Part shown: piece after piece, positions 12,456 through 27,500 of the stretch
How positions within the stretch are numbered: position 1 is the stretch's first letter
Layout: each line of letters opens with the position of its first letter
Assembly: GCA_013397435.1 (NCBI GenBank)
Contig: VZRG01000192.1
Coordinates: forward strand, 250,441-314,440
Origin: Erythrocercus mccallii
Taxonomy: Eukaryota > Chordata > Aves > Passeriformes > Dicruridae
DNA length: 64,000 bases
Direction: 5' to 3'
Made by a program: the position numbers and the translations under genes
Notes under the pieces: generated by a model
Seen by the model: only the letters and a program-made list of their open reading frames with translations
The model's database searches: none
Told to the model about the DNA's origin: nothing

Positions 12456-14233
12456 GTAGAAATGCAGTGTTTAACTTAGTATTGCATTTTCATTGAGCAT
12501 TTGATGGGAAAAGAGTTTGGAACAAGGGTATCAAATTTTGCAAAGAATTAAGTTCTTGCATGTTGAACATATTATTTAGTATGAGCAGTGTCCTCACTTG
12601 GTCAAAAGGTTGATAGACTTATTTTTGTCCTGATACTGTGTGGTAGAAAGAAGTAGGCTTGTGTTTGTGTCTTCTTATGGTGAAGCTTTAGTTCCACAGG
12701 GGCGAATACCCAGGACAGAGTTTAGCATTAACCAGCTTCTTTCAAACCATTATTCCAAACTCGAGTATGTGTAACTTCCCTTTTGATGTTGATGTGCACC
12801 CTTGTCCTCTGCTACTCTGCATCAGGGAAGTTCTAAAAAGTGTGCTGAATGCTGTGGGTACAGTTATGTTTGATTTTTGTTACTTAAGAGTGTAAAGGAA
12901 CTGTTAGGAGAAAAAGCTTCAATTTAAAATTTCCGGTTATGTCTTGCAAATATGGCCAGGATTGGTTTTAGAATTGTTTGCCTCTTGTTTTATTTGTACC
13001 TCTGCAAGTGAAAGAAAAAAGAACAAGTGAAAGCATATAAAAATTGTACTAAGGTGTATATAGATGAGAATTTCTGTTTCCTCAGTTTCTAAGGTGCATT
13101 TGCATAGCCATTTTTGAATAACCTTTAAGGCAATTTCAGACATAGAGCAGAAACAAGGTCTGAGGCAAGCTGAAGAATGTGTTTCAATCAACGAAATACT
13201 TCAATTTCAAAATATTTTCTCACATAATACCGTTTCTTGGTAAACAGGAAATGGTTTAGAAACACAATAGTGTAAAGGAATAGTCATGGACCACATGCTG
13301 AATCAAATCACTACTGGTATCAAATGGTCCCTTCAGCTTGAATGGACAATTTGTTGGCAACTGTTGAAATATCTCTGCTTTATTACCTTGCAACTGTTAA
13401 ATAATAGTTTCAGATATTTAAGGCTCCACTCTGTGTCTTACAGGACCAAGAAATACCTGTCTATTTTATGCTGAATGCCCCTTTTGTTTCACTCATTTTG
13501 CTGTATTCTTTTTATTAGTTCTTTGCAAATAAGGATAGTTCAGCATGCACTCTGTTGCTACTTACAATGGAGAAAGAAAACACAGCACCATCCTCTCTGT
13601 AAGCAAAACTCTTTTCACATCTATTGAGTGTCTTAACAGACAAAATAACTTTGATCGCTTTCAGCCTCTTTTAACAAGGGACTTGTTTTAATTATAGAAT
13701 GCTTTAGCTATTACTAAACATTTGCCTGGCACAGTTGGCATATGACATCATTTTACAAAAGCTTGGGTTTCTTTAGAGCATTCCAGCCTTAGGCTGCTCT
13801 TCTTAGAACTAAAGAAGGAGCGTTATTTTTCCACCAACTGAAAAAGGTATCTTTAAATTAGAACCAATAAAAATGATAATCCAGAACCATTCCAAAGTAA
13901 TGACCACAATGCAACAGTCACCTAATGAAGACCTGTTTATATTCACTACGGCAGTATTTCCGGTCACCTCATGACAATACCAAAGATTTTCCTATTCCCT
14001 CATGCAGAAAGAAAAAAAAGGATAGAATTTCTGGTGACCTCCCCACCAGTTTTAATTTTATAAAGTTGTATTGCTCTCTGAAAAAAAAAGAAAAAACCAA
14101 ACCAAAAAACCAAAATGATGGAGAATGTTTTTTTATCCTTGTATATGCTGTATACAATGTATATTGTAAATGAAATGCTGTGTAGGATGAGTAAAATGTA
14201 AGAAGAATCTGTCAGATCTGTAAATGAATAATG

Positions 14234-14258
14234 AAACATTAAATAATATTTAATGTTT
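14234..14258. repeat. Perfect short inverted repeat (11-bp arms)
   Basis: The arms AAACATTAAAT and ATTTAATGTTT are exact reverse complements around a 3-base spacer. In AT-rich DNA of this length such a palindrome can arise by chance. Confidence 0.7.
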
Positions 14259-17200
14259 GAGTTTGACTACATTGCAATATGCATAATTTGTATATAAATA
14301 GAGTCCTAGTATTTGTTGTCATTGCTAACTACCAACATTTTCTTTATTTCTTAAAGTGGCATAAGATATGATGAAATGGGTCTTGTTAATTACATTTTAG
14401 TAATTCTTCGGTAGAGCATAATATGAAGACTATTCTCAATGTCATTTTTATATCCAGTATAAATTCTATACATATCCCATCATTTGGGCTTATTTGCTCT
14501 TGTCTTCATTCAGGTTTAAGACTTAAGTCAGGATTTCTTTTTCCCATAATGAGATGTAAACTATTCATATTTTTCACACAACACAGCATGTTTAAAACTT
14601 AGAATAGTGTAGCTACAATATTGACAGTGGCTGTCTGAAGTTAAAGTTTTATAAAAACTTCTCAAGTTCATTGAGTGATTTCTCAGAAATAAAGACAGCT
14701 GAATGAAAATTTTACAGCTTGGTGTTGGTTCAGGTTCAGTCTTTTACTCTGTTCTTGGAAAATTAATTTGGTTTTGGATGTCTCAGCATCACCAGTATGG
14801 AGTACTGTTTATGGAGTAAAGCAAAAAAAAAAAATTCTCTTGGTATTTGAATCTTGGTATTTCTGCATTCCTGTAGGTTTCAGTTCTGATTTAATTGACT
14901 ACACAAGTGCAAGGTCAGTTAGGGAAAATCATTAACCCAGGCAGAGGAATTTTTAACACCATTGTAAGTATTTCAGTCATATTTTTGTAGAAACTAAAAT
15001 TTCTTACTTTTTAAATTAAATACCTGAATGAATTTACTTAGGATTTTTTTGTATTTTCAGCAGTATTAATCCTATTTCAGTTGTGTGTTGCATCTGTTTA
15101 TCACTACCCAGTAACTCTTTGGTCATTTCTAACATAACTTTTATCTTTTGACAAATTTGATATAAGTAGGGCCATATTTGCAATGTATGGTAAATATGAT
15201 GAAAATTAATTTGCTTGGCTTATATTTATCTGAATTTTCTTTAAAAAGCTTGTCAGTTTACCATCTGGTGATTTTTCTCATGCTAAGTCTCAGAGATTAT
15301 TTAGTTTACTAGTTGGTATTACTAAATATTTGACATAAGAAATCTTGTTTTCTCAGAACCATTACCAAAATAGTCCGATCTGACTTGAACAAATTTCAAA
15401 AATCTTAATATCTCAATTTATATATCCTTATTGTGATGGCTTTTGAGCCACTTTTTAGAACACATGACTTTGCTTACCAGTGTAAAGAAGTGTTTGTGTT
15501 ACTGTGTTTTAAATGTATATGATTCAAAAAGCTACAATTATTTACCTACATTAAACACATTACAGAAGTTATGACTTATGGTTTTGTAATTCAGTGCATA
15601 GGTTGTGCATTACCACCCAAGGCACTACAATTGACACCAAGAACCCAAAACTTCATTCAATTGGATGAGTGTGAATGCTATTCAATACCATTTTACATTT
15701 GGTGGTTTTAGCATTCTGTTTTCATCAGGTTGAATAAAATCTTGTTTTCTTAAGCTTTGGATTTGCCTGCCTTTGAAAGAGAACTTAATTTTCTATTTTA
15801 GAAAAATTATCTCTGCAGTGTCTACAGGGAGCATCTACATGACAAAATTAAACATTGGAAATGTAGTCATCTTTATCACACTAATCCTTCCCCAGAGACT
15901 GGACTGTATTTATTCTAATATCTGAAGTATTTCAGTATATTTAACTTGAATAGATTCACATTATCTTTAATTATGCTATTTAAACCCTGTTCAAGTTAGT
16001 GCTTAGATAATTCATGTTCTTCAGGAGCCATTTATATGTCTAGAGTGAGAAGTGATTAGGATAACGTCATTGACAGTCGTAGTACCTCAGATGTAGCTCT
16101 ATTAGTGTGACATACTGAAACCTCATTAAATTTCTCTGTTAAATCGAGGGATGCCAGCCTTGTCAGTTGGTGAAAGTTGCACACTATACAGCTGTGTTTT
16201 CAGTTTAGGAATGTCTTAGCATAGGTGTGAGACAGAAATGAGAGCCTCCCGTTTGTGTTCACATCATAGCTCTAAGCAATGGGTGGAGGGTTAATGTGAT
16301 GACATTTTGTGAAGGCTATCTGCATGTCAGGAGGCTGCCCATGTCTTCTAAGGTGTTGATAGGTCTTTATTCCTCCAGTAAATCTGATACAATGCTGGAG
16401 CCCAGCTGCTAGTGCTCTGTTTTTCACATAGACAACAACCTTTTAAAATACTTTTGCAAATTTAAAAAAGTTCAAAAAACAACTGTGTGCCCTAAGTAGT
16501 GTTATTAATGCATAGGTAGCATTTGTAAACATGAACTGTTTGATTTTATAGATCTAAACTAAGTTTTGTATCCAACATAGTTTTATTCTGCTGATTCTAG
16601 AATTGCACTAGGTGTCAGGAAGCATTTGTCCTGAGTTAACCACTTCCTGTATTTCCCCTAAGAAGCAGTGGTCCTAGAGGGGAATGAGGAGGAAGAGAAA
16701 TTATTTGGGGATTCTTTAGGGTAGGTTTGCAGGAGTTCTGGGCTAATCCAAATGCACGCTAATTGACGTGAAATCTTCAGATGCGTTCTCTTCATGCAGT
16801 TTTACAAGCAATAAACTTGGAGAGGGAGAACTGGAGAGAAGAAAAAGCAAAAAACCCACACAAACCACATTTCTGTGTTTCTCTTGACCTCTCTGCGTTT
16901 CCTTTTGGTTGGCACAATTTTTCTGTCTCTCTCACTCATTGTAAGTGTTCTACTTCCTTGCAGATGAGGTGCCAGAGTAGGCTTTGCTGCTTTTCATTAG
17001 CACCTGTCCTGGAATGTCTTTGAAAGTTGGCAGGGCATTCTTACAGGGGCACTGTGTAGAAGAGAGGCAGCAGGGCTGCCAGTCTATTCCAGCACTTGTG
17101 AAAGACTTCAAAACACATCTCCTCACAGGTGTTATTTTTATGCTGCATAGAAAGGGAACCAAAACAGAAATTTTGTGTAATGTGACAGAAATATTTAGAT

Positions 17201-18264
17201 ACAAATCTGGCTTAATAATGCTGATTTTTCAAAGCTGCTATTAACAGAAGCATACATTTGAAAGAATGCTAAACTGGAAAAATTTTCTGCTTTCTATGAG
17301 AGCAGTACAAGTTTTGATATGAGAGAAAAAGCTATTTGAATAGAACGATAGCTGGTGCAACATGAGAAGTAAGTGTCTAGAATATGGGAACTTTAAATCA
17401 CATCTCTGCCATGTATCAGGTGAGTGACCACACTTTTATACCCTTGGCTTTCCTTGGGTAGAACTATTCCAGTTCATAGAAAAGAAGAAAATAAAAATTA
17501 AAGGGAATTTAGGTCTTAGTATTGCACAGGACTTTGTCAGGTTATTTTCTAACTCAAATATTGCTTAATGATGACCTGAAATTGAACATGTATAATAAGG
17601 TAGAAAAATATTTAGCTGGGAATAGCAAATCTGATGTAAGCCTTTTTCCATCACCTTTTTGCCTTACCTCAGTAGAGTTGAGAGCCAAGGGAATCCTGAG
17701 CCAGCACTGATTTAGGCTGGTATGCACACCAGGTGCAGGATGACGCACTCTGTCTCCCTCCTGATTAGCTTGCACAGTGCATTTTCTGCAGTGAAATATC
17801 TGCTTCTTGGTTCACGACAAGTGTGGTTGTACAGTGTCTGGTTACAGATCTCATGCAGTTCCATGGTATGATCTCTGCACAGGAGTCATTTACACAGTGA
17901 AGATCTGTGCTTAAAACCGCAGCCTGATCAGGTATACCATGGGCCCCTCCTTATAGGTGTTCCACACCTTGCAAAAATTCAAAAGAAAATGAGGTTTAGA
18001 GGATGACTGTCTCTCTTTCTCCCTGAGGAAGTTAGTTTATTTGCATAAACTAGAAATCTGAAAACATAACAAAACCAGATATTTCTTCTTTGAGGTGGAA
18101 GAATATAAACGTGTGTTGAAACTTTCGTTTTTCAGTATCATTAAAAAATTACCATCTTCATTCAATGGTAGACTACTGCTTTTTTTTAATCACTGTCCTT
18201 GGTTTCCTAGTGAACTAATATGTTCTTTGGCTACTACCATGGGATTGTGTAGCTTTTTCCTAAT

Positions 18265-18510
18265 AATGATAGAATTTTAGGGTTAAAAGGGAGCACAAGA
18301 CAGCATCTAGTTCATCACCCTGCCCCAAGGCAGCATGAGCTAATCCTGACAGCTGTTTGTCTAACCTGTTCCAAAGCTTTACAGATATTCTTTAAGGCCC
18401 CCAGGCAACCTATTACAGAGCTGCACTACACTTTTTACTCTTGGATATTTTCTGCTAATATTTAAAAAACTTCGCTGTTAAGCTTGTCACTTCTTGTCAC
18501 TGTGAATATG
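18265..18510 (-). mobile_element. Old CR1-like LINE 3' fragment
   Basis: Reading the plus strand, the order 'atagaattttagggtt', 'catctagttcatcaccctgcc', 'ggcaacctattacagagctg' and then a terminal 'cttgtcac' stretch follows the reverse complement of an older CR1/L3 3' untranslated region. The octamer tail is lost and the match is diverged, so this is an ancient copy in minus orientation. The far end is uncertain and traces may extend to about 18700. Confidence 0.6.
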
Positions 18511-21500
18511 GGAAGCAGATTGCTAGCTTGCCCTTGTAATAGTTTGGAGTGGTTTTTGTTTTGTGTTTGGTTGGTTAGTTTGTGAGCTTTTTTTAGCTTA
18601 AAAATCATATAATGTCTTTGCTGTTTTACTTTGCTTCCTAGAGCCCCAGTCCTTTCAGTCTTCTTGTGCGGCTGATGTTTCTATAGACAATACATACTGC
18701 TATTCTGTATACCTGTAAGCTCCATTCAGACAATTCCTGCATTTCTTTTTTTACCATTACACAGAATATATTCTACCAGTCAGTTTGACTGCATTTTTCT
18801 GTAATAGAAACTTAGTTCTAAAAAAACCCTCTTCATTTGTAGTCTGCTATTGAAATGATACATAGCAGCAGTACTGAGATATCTGATGTATTTTTTGTTT
18901 TTAGAGATTACCACTGCTAGCAGTAGTGATATCTATATCCTTACTTAGTAGTTACTCTTTCCTCAACATGTGCTTAAGACCAGTGTTGGAGACTAGATAC
19001 TGAATTGGATGATATTACCAAAAATGGCTGTATGCTCTAATAATCCATGGTTTTCAGCGAGGTCTTACTGCTGTATGAAACTTGTAGGCAATGTTTCTTT
19101 AATGCTTTAAAAATCAGTGCAATAATTGGGCATGTCAAAAGGCCTATTGAACGTTCATTTTATAGTAAGTTCATAAAGAGAAATCTGCACTGCTGGCTGT
19201 CTCACCAATGGTTATGTTATTTGCTGTTCCACAGAAGAGCCAGGAAATGCTGTGGGTCACAGGAAACCCCTGGCAGACAAACTGTATGGAAATAATTTTA
19301 TCCCAGCTTAAAATGAAGGGACTTTTGGTCATTCCGTGTACATCCAGGGAAGCTAGGCATTTATAGATATCAGAGACACTATGAATGACTTGTAATCTTT
19401 GGGGAAATCTTTAACAAGCATTAACCCTAGCCATGGTTTTCAATTTCCATGACTGTCTCTACAAAAATGTATCTCTCAGGGAAAATAGTGTTTTGATTTG
19501 ATGGTTAAATTCAGAATGAAGAGTTCAGTTATTTGTGTAAGACCATTATTAAGTCATCATGTCTTATGATTTAAGTGATTTAAAGGATTTTGCTATAAAA
19601 GAACTTTCATTTTCACAAACCCTGTCTTACTTGAAAGCAAACCTTCAAGGTGGGAATCCAGCTTCTAAGAAACTGTTCTTCAATAAAGAAAGTTCTTTTT
19701 GGCTATTACTTTATGTTAAAAATAAAAAAAAAACAGTTCCTTTTTTTTCCTTTCTTTTCCTTGCTTTCTTGTTTTCTTTTTGAGCATTCATATATTATCA
19801 CAGCTATGTCTCTGTCACTGTTTCCATTTTTTCTTGAATGTTCTAAGATATCTGCACCTTGTCTAAAAAGCCAGCTGGGATGCCACAAATAGTGTGTTCT
19901 ATTTATGACTGAAAAGTAATTACAATGGAATTTAAAGACTTGGTTTATAGATCCAAGACGAGGATCTTCTGTGTACACTAAAAGGATGAATCCTTTCCAG
20001 ACCACTTCTTATTTGGCTGAAAATGAACTTGAGGAAGCATTTTGGAGTGTCAGCCAAGGCTGCTTTTAGAAAGACCTGGGTGGGATTCATACTGTTGATA
20101 TCCAAATAAAAATAGGCCCTGATTTTTATCTCTACATGGTTACTTTATTGTAGTTATGAAACCATGAATTAACTTTAAGGCTTTCAGGGATGAAAGGAGA
20201 CGTATAAGTAAGTGCCTCTTATCTTTTTTAGATTCATGGGAAAATATTTCATCCAGTGTCCTAGGAGCTTTCTCTTGTGGACTTGTCTTTTGTTTATTCT
20301 GTTTCTGTGTGGTATGCATTTTAGTTTGTTTCCTGTGAGAGAAAGATGTCTTTGACTGGGAGAAATACGTTACAGGAACAGGAGAAGAGGGGCAATTTGG
20401 GGAGGAGAGACGGGCTAATCTGCTATATATAAATGAAAGTGTACTAAGTGTTCTTTGCTTAAGGTGAAGTTTAATATAGCTCGCTCTGGTAAGTGTCACT
20501 GAAAATTGTACGGTTTCAGTATTTGTCAGCAAAAGAGTTTATTTCAGAATTCAGTACAAGGCAACAATTTCAGAATATAGGCCTAATCGTATGAGGGATA
20601 TAAACACAATCCTTCAAAAGAATATGTATTAGACTATCCAGAAATCTTTTAGAGTTTAATACTGTTCTCTCCCCATTTTTTAAGACACCTCAGCACCCTG
20701 CTCTCTGTCCATAAATCATATGGATGTCAGGGCATAATTTGTAGGACAAATATACTTATTCTGCATTAAATTTTAACACTTAAAGTAATTTTGGGACAGG
20801 AGAGAAATATACATTTATAGTGTGTGTGACAAAAAATGCATTCTCTAAGCAGTACTTCACATGATTTTGAGGTAGAGACATCTCTTTGCTATCAAACTAA
20901 GACTTACTTTGTCATCAAGACAAAGGTTAATTGGCTGCATGACTGTATTCCTAAGCAAATGTTTATATTTTGGTATTTAAAGAATAAGATAGACTGGTAT
21001 TCCCAACATAGAGAGACGGTCTTTTTCTGGTTTGCTTCTTGAGGTACAGTTAAATGGGGTTTCCATGTCTAACTGGAAGGCAAAACTGGACTCATCTGGT
21101 GATAATGACATCAGTTGATGAGCTATGGCCTATAATGTACAGGCAGTACAGAAAAGATGAGTGATACCATTTTGAATGTAGCCATTGAGTAAGCATACAG
21201 TCAAAAACAGGCCTGCTTCTCCTTATCAGTATGGAAAATCAGATACTTCAAATTCCATTCCACATTTTTTTATTATGAAGTTACACTTCCTGAGCTGACC
21301 TACATGATAATGACCTTATTAAAAAATTCCTTCCAAAAATGAAATTCCCTGCTTCATTTATCTTTCTTCATGGAGTATGAACATTTTCTTTTTTCCTCCA
21401 TCTGCTCCACTCTGTGTTTCACCTTTCCCTTTTTTTCTACAATGTAGTTTAACAGCTGCAATAAATATATTAGGGTTCCTATATATAGTTAAACTCGTGG

Positions 21501-24500
21501 TCTCAGCACAGTTAGAATAAGACAACAGAAAATGCAAAATTAAAACAAGACTGGTGTGCCAAAAAGGTGGCCTGAATGAAGTGATGTGGTTGTCCTTGAC
21601 AGTCTGCTCAGCAGATACTGTCAACATCACTTGGTGGGAGAGGGAGCAGCAGATGAGCAAAAAAAGACCATCTGCTGTTCATTTTTTTACTCTGGGATTA
21701 TACAGTTTTCCTAGTCCCTGTTCCAAAACTGGCAGATCTTAAATGTCTGTGTGGTTTTTTTAGTGGTTACATATAGCTGCAGTGAATGTTGGCAAACAGA
21801 ACTGACACCATCTTTATCAGGAAGCAAACAATTGTCTCCTTAGTTAGTCCGAGTTTAGCAAGTACTCCTGTTCATCCTGACCATCTCTACATTCCCAACC
21901 TACATAATTTTGCCTTTTTACCCTTCTCAAGGAGGAAAAATTATAACCAAACTCCAGATATTTTAGTGATCTTCTACAAACATTATTGCAACTGTATTGT
22001 TGGCAGAAGTGAGAATTTCTCTTGGGGCAAAGGCTTCTAGTTAAAAAAATACACTTATGCCACTCAGACTGCCTATCAGTTACTGGAGCACTGTCAACAT
22101 TTTGATATTTTTAATTTTTTTAATGGGTGGACATGAAGACACAAAAAATAATACATCCAAATACTGGAAATTATTTTTAGCTTTGTTGAATAAAAAATAT
22201 GTGTAATAAAGTACACTTGTGACCTGTTCCATGTGAAACTTGTTCTTGTCCACATGTTAGTGGGAATTTGGGTTTACAAACTTGGCATACTTTTTCCTTC
22301 TCCTAGGTCTATATGGCAGGGATCAGCTCCAATATTCTGCTCTGTCAGCAAGGGCAAAATGCCTTGCGAAATCAGCAAACTCATTAATTGGAATTTAAAA
22401 AGGTAACAAGTCTGAATATGGGAAGTACAACCATCATCCCTTTTTGAGAGGAAAAAAAAATGCCCTTAAAAGCTTAGCTGAGCCTAAATCATCATTTAGG
22501 TAATTCAGTTGACAGTTATTTAATGTTGGCAGCAGTATGTGTGTATGTACCACTGCCCTGGTAGCCAATGGAAAATGTCATAACCATTCAGGTGATTTAT
22601 CAGTTTATAATCGTTACGTGTTGTAGTAGCTAGAGGCCAAGAGGAAGATTGTAGAGATTCTGCTTTAGTTCACATTTTCCCTGTGGAAGCATCCTACAGA
22701 ATGGTAGTAAGAATGAAATCATGCTTTACTATGGAAACCCAATAGAATTATCTCATCCAAAATCCTATATAATTTACTGGCCATAATTATAACTCTTTGC
22801 TCTGTTGACCATTACACAGAATTGCACTTACTGTGGGATATTTGAGAAAACAGACTACAAATATTTTTGGTGAGGTTCTCATTCTCCATTCAATTTGGTA
22901 GTATTCTTCCCAAATGATCCAAATAAATTGTATCCAGATTTAGCACATCCTTCAATAGCAGCTTTTATAAAGCAAATAGTGCTACCATAGTTCATTTCTA
23001 CCAAAGAAAAGATTAGGTATAAAGAAAAGGACTAACCTAAAGCAATGAATACTCAAGTTAACAAGCCACATGCACAAAACAAAACAAAACAAAAAAAACC
23101 CAACAATTAGGTGGGCTTACTCCCTAATAGATTAATTTCTAGATGCTTTCCTTTATTCCAAATCTGATACAGAATGATCAAAGACTTCCCTAATTTAAAT
23201 CTCTTAAATCCACCTGTAGCTTCTTGGGCTGTAAATATCTCCTTCTGACTATGAACAGTGTTAAATGATTGAGGTTTGCCTGAGTCTGCAGATGGCCTGA
23301 ATCAAATCTCAAAGCTGCTTCTGTCCTGCCACTTTGTAAAAACAATGATGCACATCATTGTTCCTATTATTAAATGTTTCCATAATGGCCTTTTTAGCAA
23401 GTGCTTTGCATACTGACCCAGGAATTCAAATGTTCTCTCATTATCATAAATGCTCTGAGCTCTGAGCTTCTGCCATTCAATCATAAATACCCTTAAGCCC
23501 TCTCAAATTTTGCACATTCTAAAACAAAAGTTTGCATTGAGAACTCAAATTGTTTGATTTTGTATATTTTCTTTAGTAGAAATGGATGTAAGAATTATGG
23601 TGACAGAGCTGCCCTTACAAAGTAAAATGTAAAACTTCCCATCACTACTATTTTTAGAGGCTGTTTGGACAATTACAGAAAAATCTTACAGAATTTATTT
23701 TAGAACGCTAGCCTATCATATGAGTAATTTATAACTTTTTTTAGTTTTTAATAGTCATATCGAGAATTTCTTATTTTACAAGGCTGTTCAGCAGGTAAAC
23801 ATAGAAGAAAAAAGCCATGGGGACACTGGGGACAAGTGTCTTGAAAACTTTAGCATGGCAGTAACAAGTTAAATTTCGTAAGAAAGAAAAATAATCTGGG
23901 TTTTCTAAATGTATGGGATTAAAGTAGTCAGAAAAACAGAGTTATATTTTCATATTTAGCTCAGCACAGCTCCATTTTTTGTGTTCATCATAACATGTTG
24001 AATAACTGGGATATGGGATATGGGTGTGCTGCATGTAATCAGAATCGACCAGTACTGTGTCTTTTTCCTACCTGATAGAGTTTCTGTAAGGTCTATCTGC
24101 ACCTTTTTCACAGTTGGGCATTCTGAGCTTTTAACAAAACTAGCAAATTTATTTTCAAAACACAGCTTCAAAATATGGATAACTAGTCCTGCTGTTTTCA
24201 CCAGTCAGATGGGAGCTCTGTGGTAGAGGGCTAATATGGTTTCAGATCACCCTTACACAGCGAATCTGAGATCCTGCTTTAACTCAGCTGTACGTGGACA
24301 GGAAATAGAAGGAACAGGAGCAGCTCTGAGCAAGTTTTAGATCCCTTTGAAGTCTGGGTCTGTCCTCAGATATACCTAGTTCTTAAAAGAAACCAGAGCA
24401 ACCTCAGAACCTTACTGTCCATTTCTGTAAATGGAGCAGCATGCAGCAGTGGTCAGGAAATTCAGTGTCCCGTTCTGTGTGGAGAGTTTTGAGTGATTAG

Positions 24501-27500
24501 TTACCACTGCTACCTGTATAATTGTTTAAAATATCTTAAGAAATTCCTTTCAGGGATGCAGGTTATATTTTAAGTTTTCCTTCTTCTGGTTTTGTGTTTT
24601 AAAAGGGCTGGGACATTCAAAGCCAAGTTTGGACCCAGCACACAGAGGGACCATTATATGTAGTTCCACACACCAAATGGGAGATCTTCTTAATGTTATA
24701 AGGTCTAGACTGAAAAGGAATAGATTGCATAACACCTGTGCACAGACTTCATTTAAATCACATATCTGATTTTGCTGTATGAATTTTATATCTCATGTAC
24801 CTTAACTTTTATTTAAATGCCAGTATAGGAAATGCAGTACTCTAGACCACCAGATCTATGTAAGTAGCAAAGAGTTAAGAAACTGAGACAGTCCAAACAT
24901 GAAGAAAAATGTAAAGACATGTTGCAGTCTGATGAAGATTACCAGACCATCACAGCAAAGCCCAAAAGCATCCTTCAAACCTCAGGAAAAAATGCACTAA
25001 AGAGTTACCATGGGAACAACAAATTTAAAGAACAAATGAAACCCAACAGCTCTTTACACCCCAGCAGAATTATACAAGCAAACAACAAAAACAGAATCGT
25101 AAATCAGCTAAATTCATAAACTAAGCAGAAAGTGGAAAAACTAAAATATTAAACATGGGAATAAAGGAGGTGGGGTAGGGCAGGAGAGGAAGCTCCCAAC
25201 AATCCAGTGCTTAAACATAAAAGAGAAAATAAAAATGCTGTATAGAAAACAAAACTGATCATTACCGCAAGACAAAATATAAAGCTAAGCAAATGCTTCA
25301 ATCTAGATAAATATTAGCATTTTTGTGTGATTTCTGCTAATTTCTTTACTGTATCATCAGTGAGTTTTTTCAACATCAATCACAAGCAGCCCATACTAAA
25401 ATCAGTGTGTTATGCTGATTTAAAGAGAAAAGCTTTTGTCCTTCATACTGGTATTCATGAAGATTATCTTAGATATTGATACCTTGAAAATATAGAAGAC
25501 ATGGGATTTCGATTAAAAGGATAGGAACCTATATTTCCTTAGACGTTCAGGTCCCTTTAAACGCAGATTCCTCCAATGTATGCCTATCTATTTTTAAAAG
25601 CTAACTATGAGAAACTAAAAAGTAGTGTTATAAGGTGACATTTGACATGAGGAGGAAAGGCTATTAGCCTGTAGCTGGAATAACTTGTAATGAAGAACTC
25701 AGATGTGATAAAAAGATGAGTGAGAATAGACCGCCTAAGATTAATTTGTGTGTTGAGAGTATCTTGAAAATGTTGTCTTCTTCAACCAAACAGTTGATTT
25801 ATACATATGATGCCAATAAAAATTTGTAAGAAAAGGGTAAAAAAACCCAAACCAAATCCAAAACCTTATCATACTTTAGTGTGTTGGAAGCATCCTTTTT
25901 TATATTTTACTTATGAGATAAAATGTAGTTTCACAAATTACTGGAGTCCATTAAGGAAGAACAAGACTGTGTGGTCCAAAGTCTCAAAGGGATTCTGGTC
26001 TGTGTTCGGGAAGCAGCTTATTCATTTTCTCCCAGACAAGTATTTGTTACTTAGCCATTAAATCAAAGATGGGTTCATTCTGCCAAATAGATTTGAATTC
26101 AAACCATTCGGGAATTTTAGGTCCCTCCCTTCCAGAGCTTTGATTTGTGCCCATCTCTTAATGTGGTGAGGCTTTTAAACTTCTGCTTGCTTTACCAGCA
26201 TTAGTTAAGAGATGAAACTGTGTGAACATGGAAGGGAGGATGGGAGGAATCTTGCCTTTTGAAAGATTCTATTAATTTTCTTTGGCCAGATTTTGAGTTT
26301 GCTTCTTTCCCCTTTTTGGCAAGGTCATGGTTCTCATGAATATTTGACTGAGCATATGAGAGAACTTATAATGGAAGTGGGTATTTTGACTTGGTGCTAA
26401 GGACAAGTAACTAACACAATATACATTATATATTTGTACACTGTACTAGTAGAAGATAATCATCTGCACTTAAAGGTTGCAAACACCTTTGTTGGGTGAA
26501 TTTGAGTTACTGAATTTGTTCCTTGTCATTCTTCTTATGAAGGGAAATTACATGTTCATCAGATAAATAATTAAAAATAGATTTTGATTCTATTGATCAC
26601 TGCTTTAAAAAAGAGAAACCCCACCTCTTGCTGGTTGGAGGCAAAATTCTTCCCTTGTTTGAAGGTAATCGCTGATTTAAAATCTACCTGGTCATGTAAA
26701 GTCAGAGAAGTTAGTTGTCTGCTTCAGATACCAGTTAGTGTCTGTGCCACAGCTGGGAATGCGTCTCAACATTTGTTGGGGTCTCATCCTATGATAACAT
26801 TCTGAGTTATTCCAAGCAGGTCAGTGTGTCCTAGAATAGCCATTGAATATGGTGATCTGTGAAAAAGATGAGATTTAGAAGCAAGTGGAGAAAGTTATAA
26901 GAATGCCATATTAACAGCTTGAAGCAAATGAATTGTGCTTCTATTGTAGAGATATCATACTGAGGTTAATCAAAAGAGAGTTAAGAGAAAACCACCTTTC
27001 CCACCTTGAAAAATGTGGTGTAATCAATAGCAAAAAATAAATGGGTGATCAGTGAAGATCTGTTTCATTTACTGTTTACTGTTTACTGCATGGTTGCTAA
27101 GGAATGTCTTGGAAGATGGAGTCAGGTTTGTGAAATTAAAGTTTTTTATCCATTACAGATTTTGTTCCCTGTGTGTCTGCGTCAGTAGCACATAGTGAAA
27201 TTCAAAGTTATTCCAGACTCCTTCATTACATGTGTGCTGACTGCTACTGAAAATCTTGTATGATTTTAAAATACATTCTACACTATAGTACTCAAAAATT
27301 AATGCAACTTTTTGAATCATTTCAATTTTTTGATGGGAAAAACAAACCAAAACAACCCAAGCCAAACACCATGGATTTATTCCTTTTTGTTTACAAGGAT
27401 ATGATTGTGAAACATTACTAATAAACTTTTATTAACAATAATAAATGACAGCTGTGTGTAACATGTACCAAAAGCTTGTTCCAAGATTAATTTCTAGGTT

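Larger units (their letters stand above)
11405..18264. other. AT-rich non-coding DNA
   Basis: No exon or transposon is recognised. It holds a 20-bp duplication at 12416-12455, a perfect inverted repeat at 14234-14258, and small G/T (11938-11966) and A/C (14081-14116) tracts. The rest shows nothing I can support. Confidence 0.55.

Noticed and set aside
24919..25119. A-rich 66-codon open frame starting with ATG
   Set aside because: Lys/Asn/Ser-rich as expected from A-rich sequence; no homology recognised.
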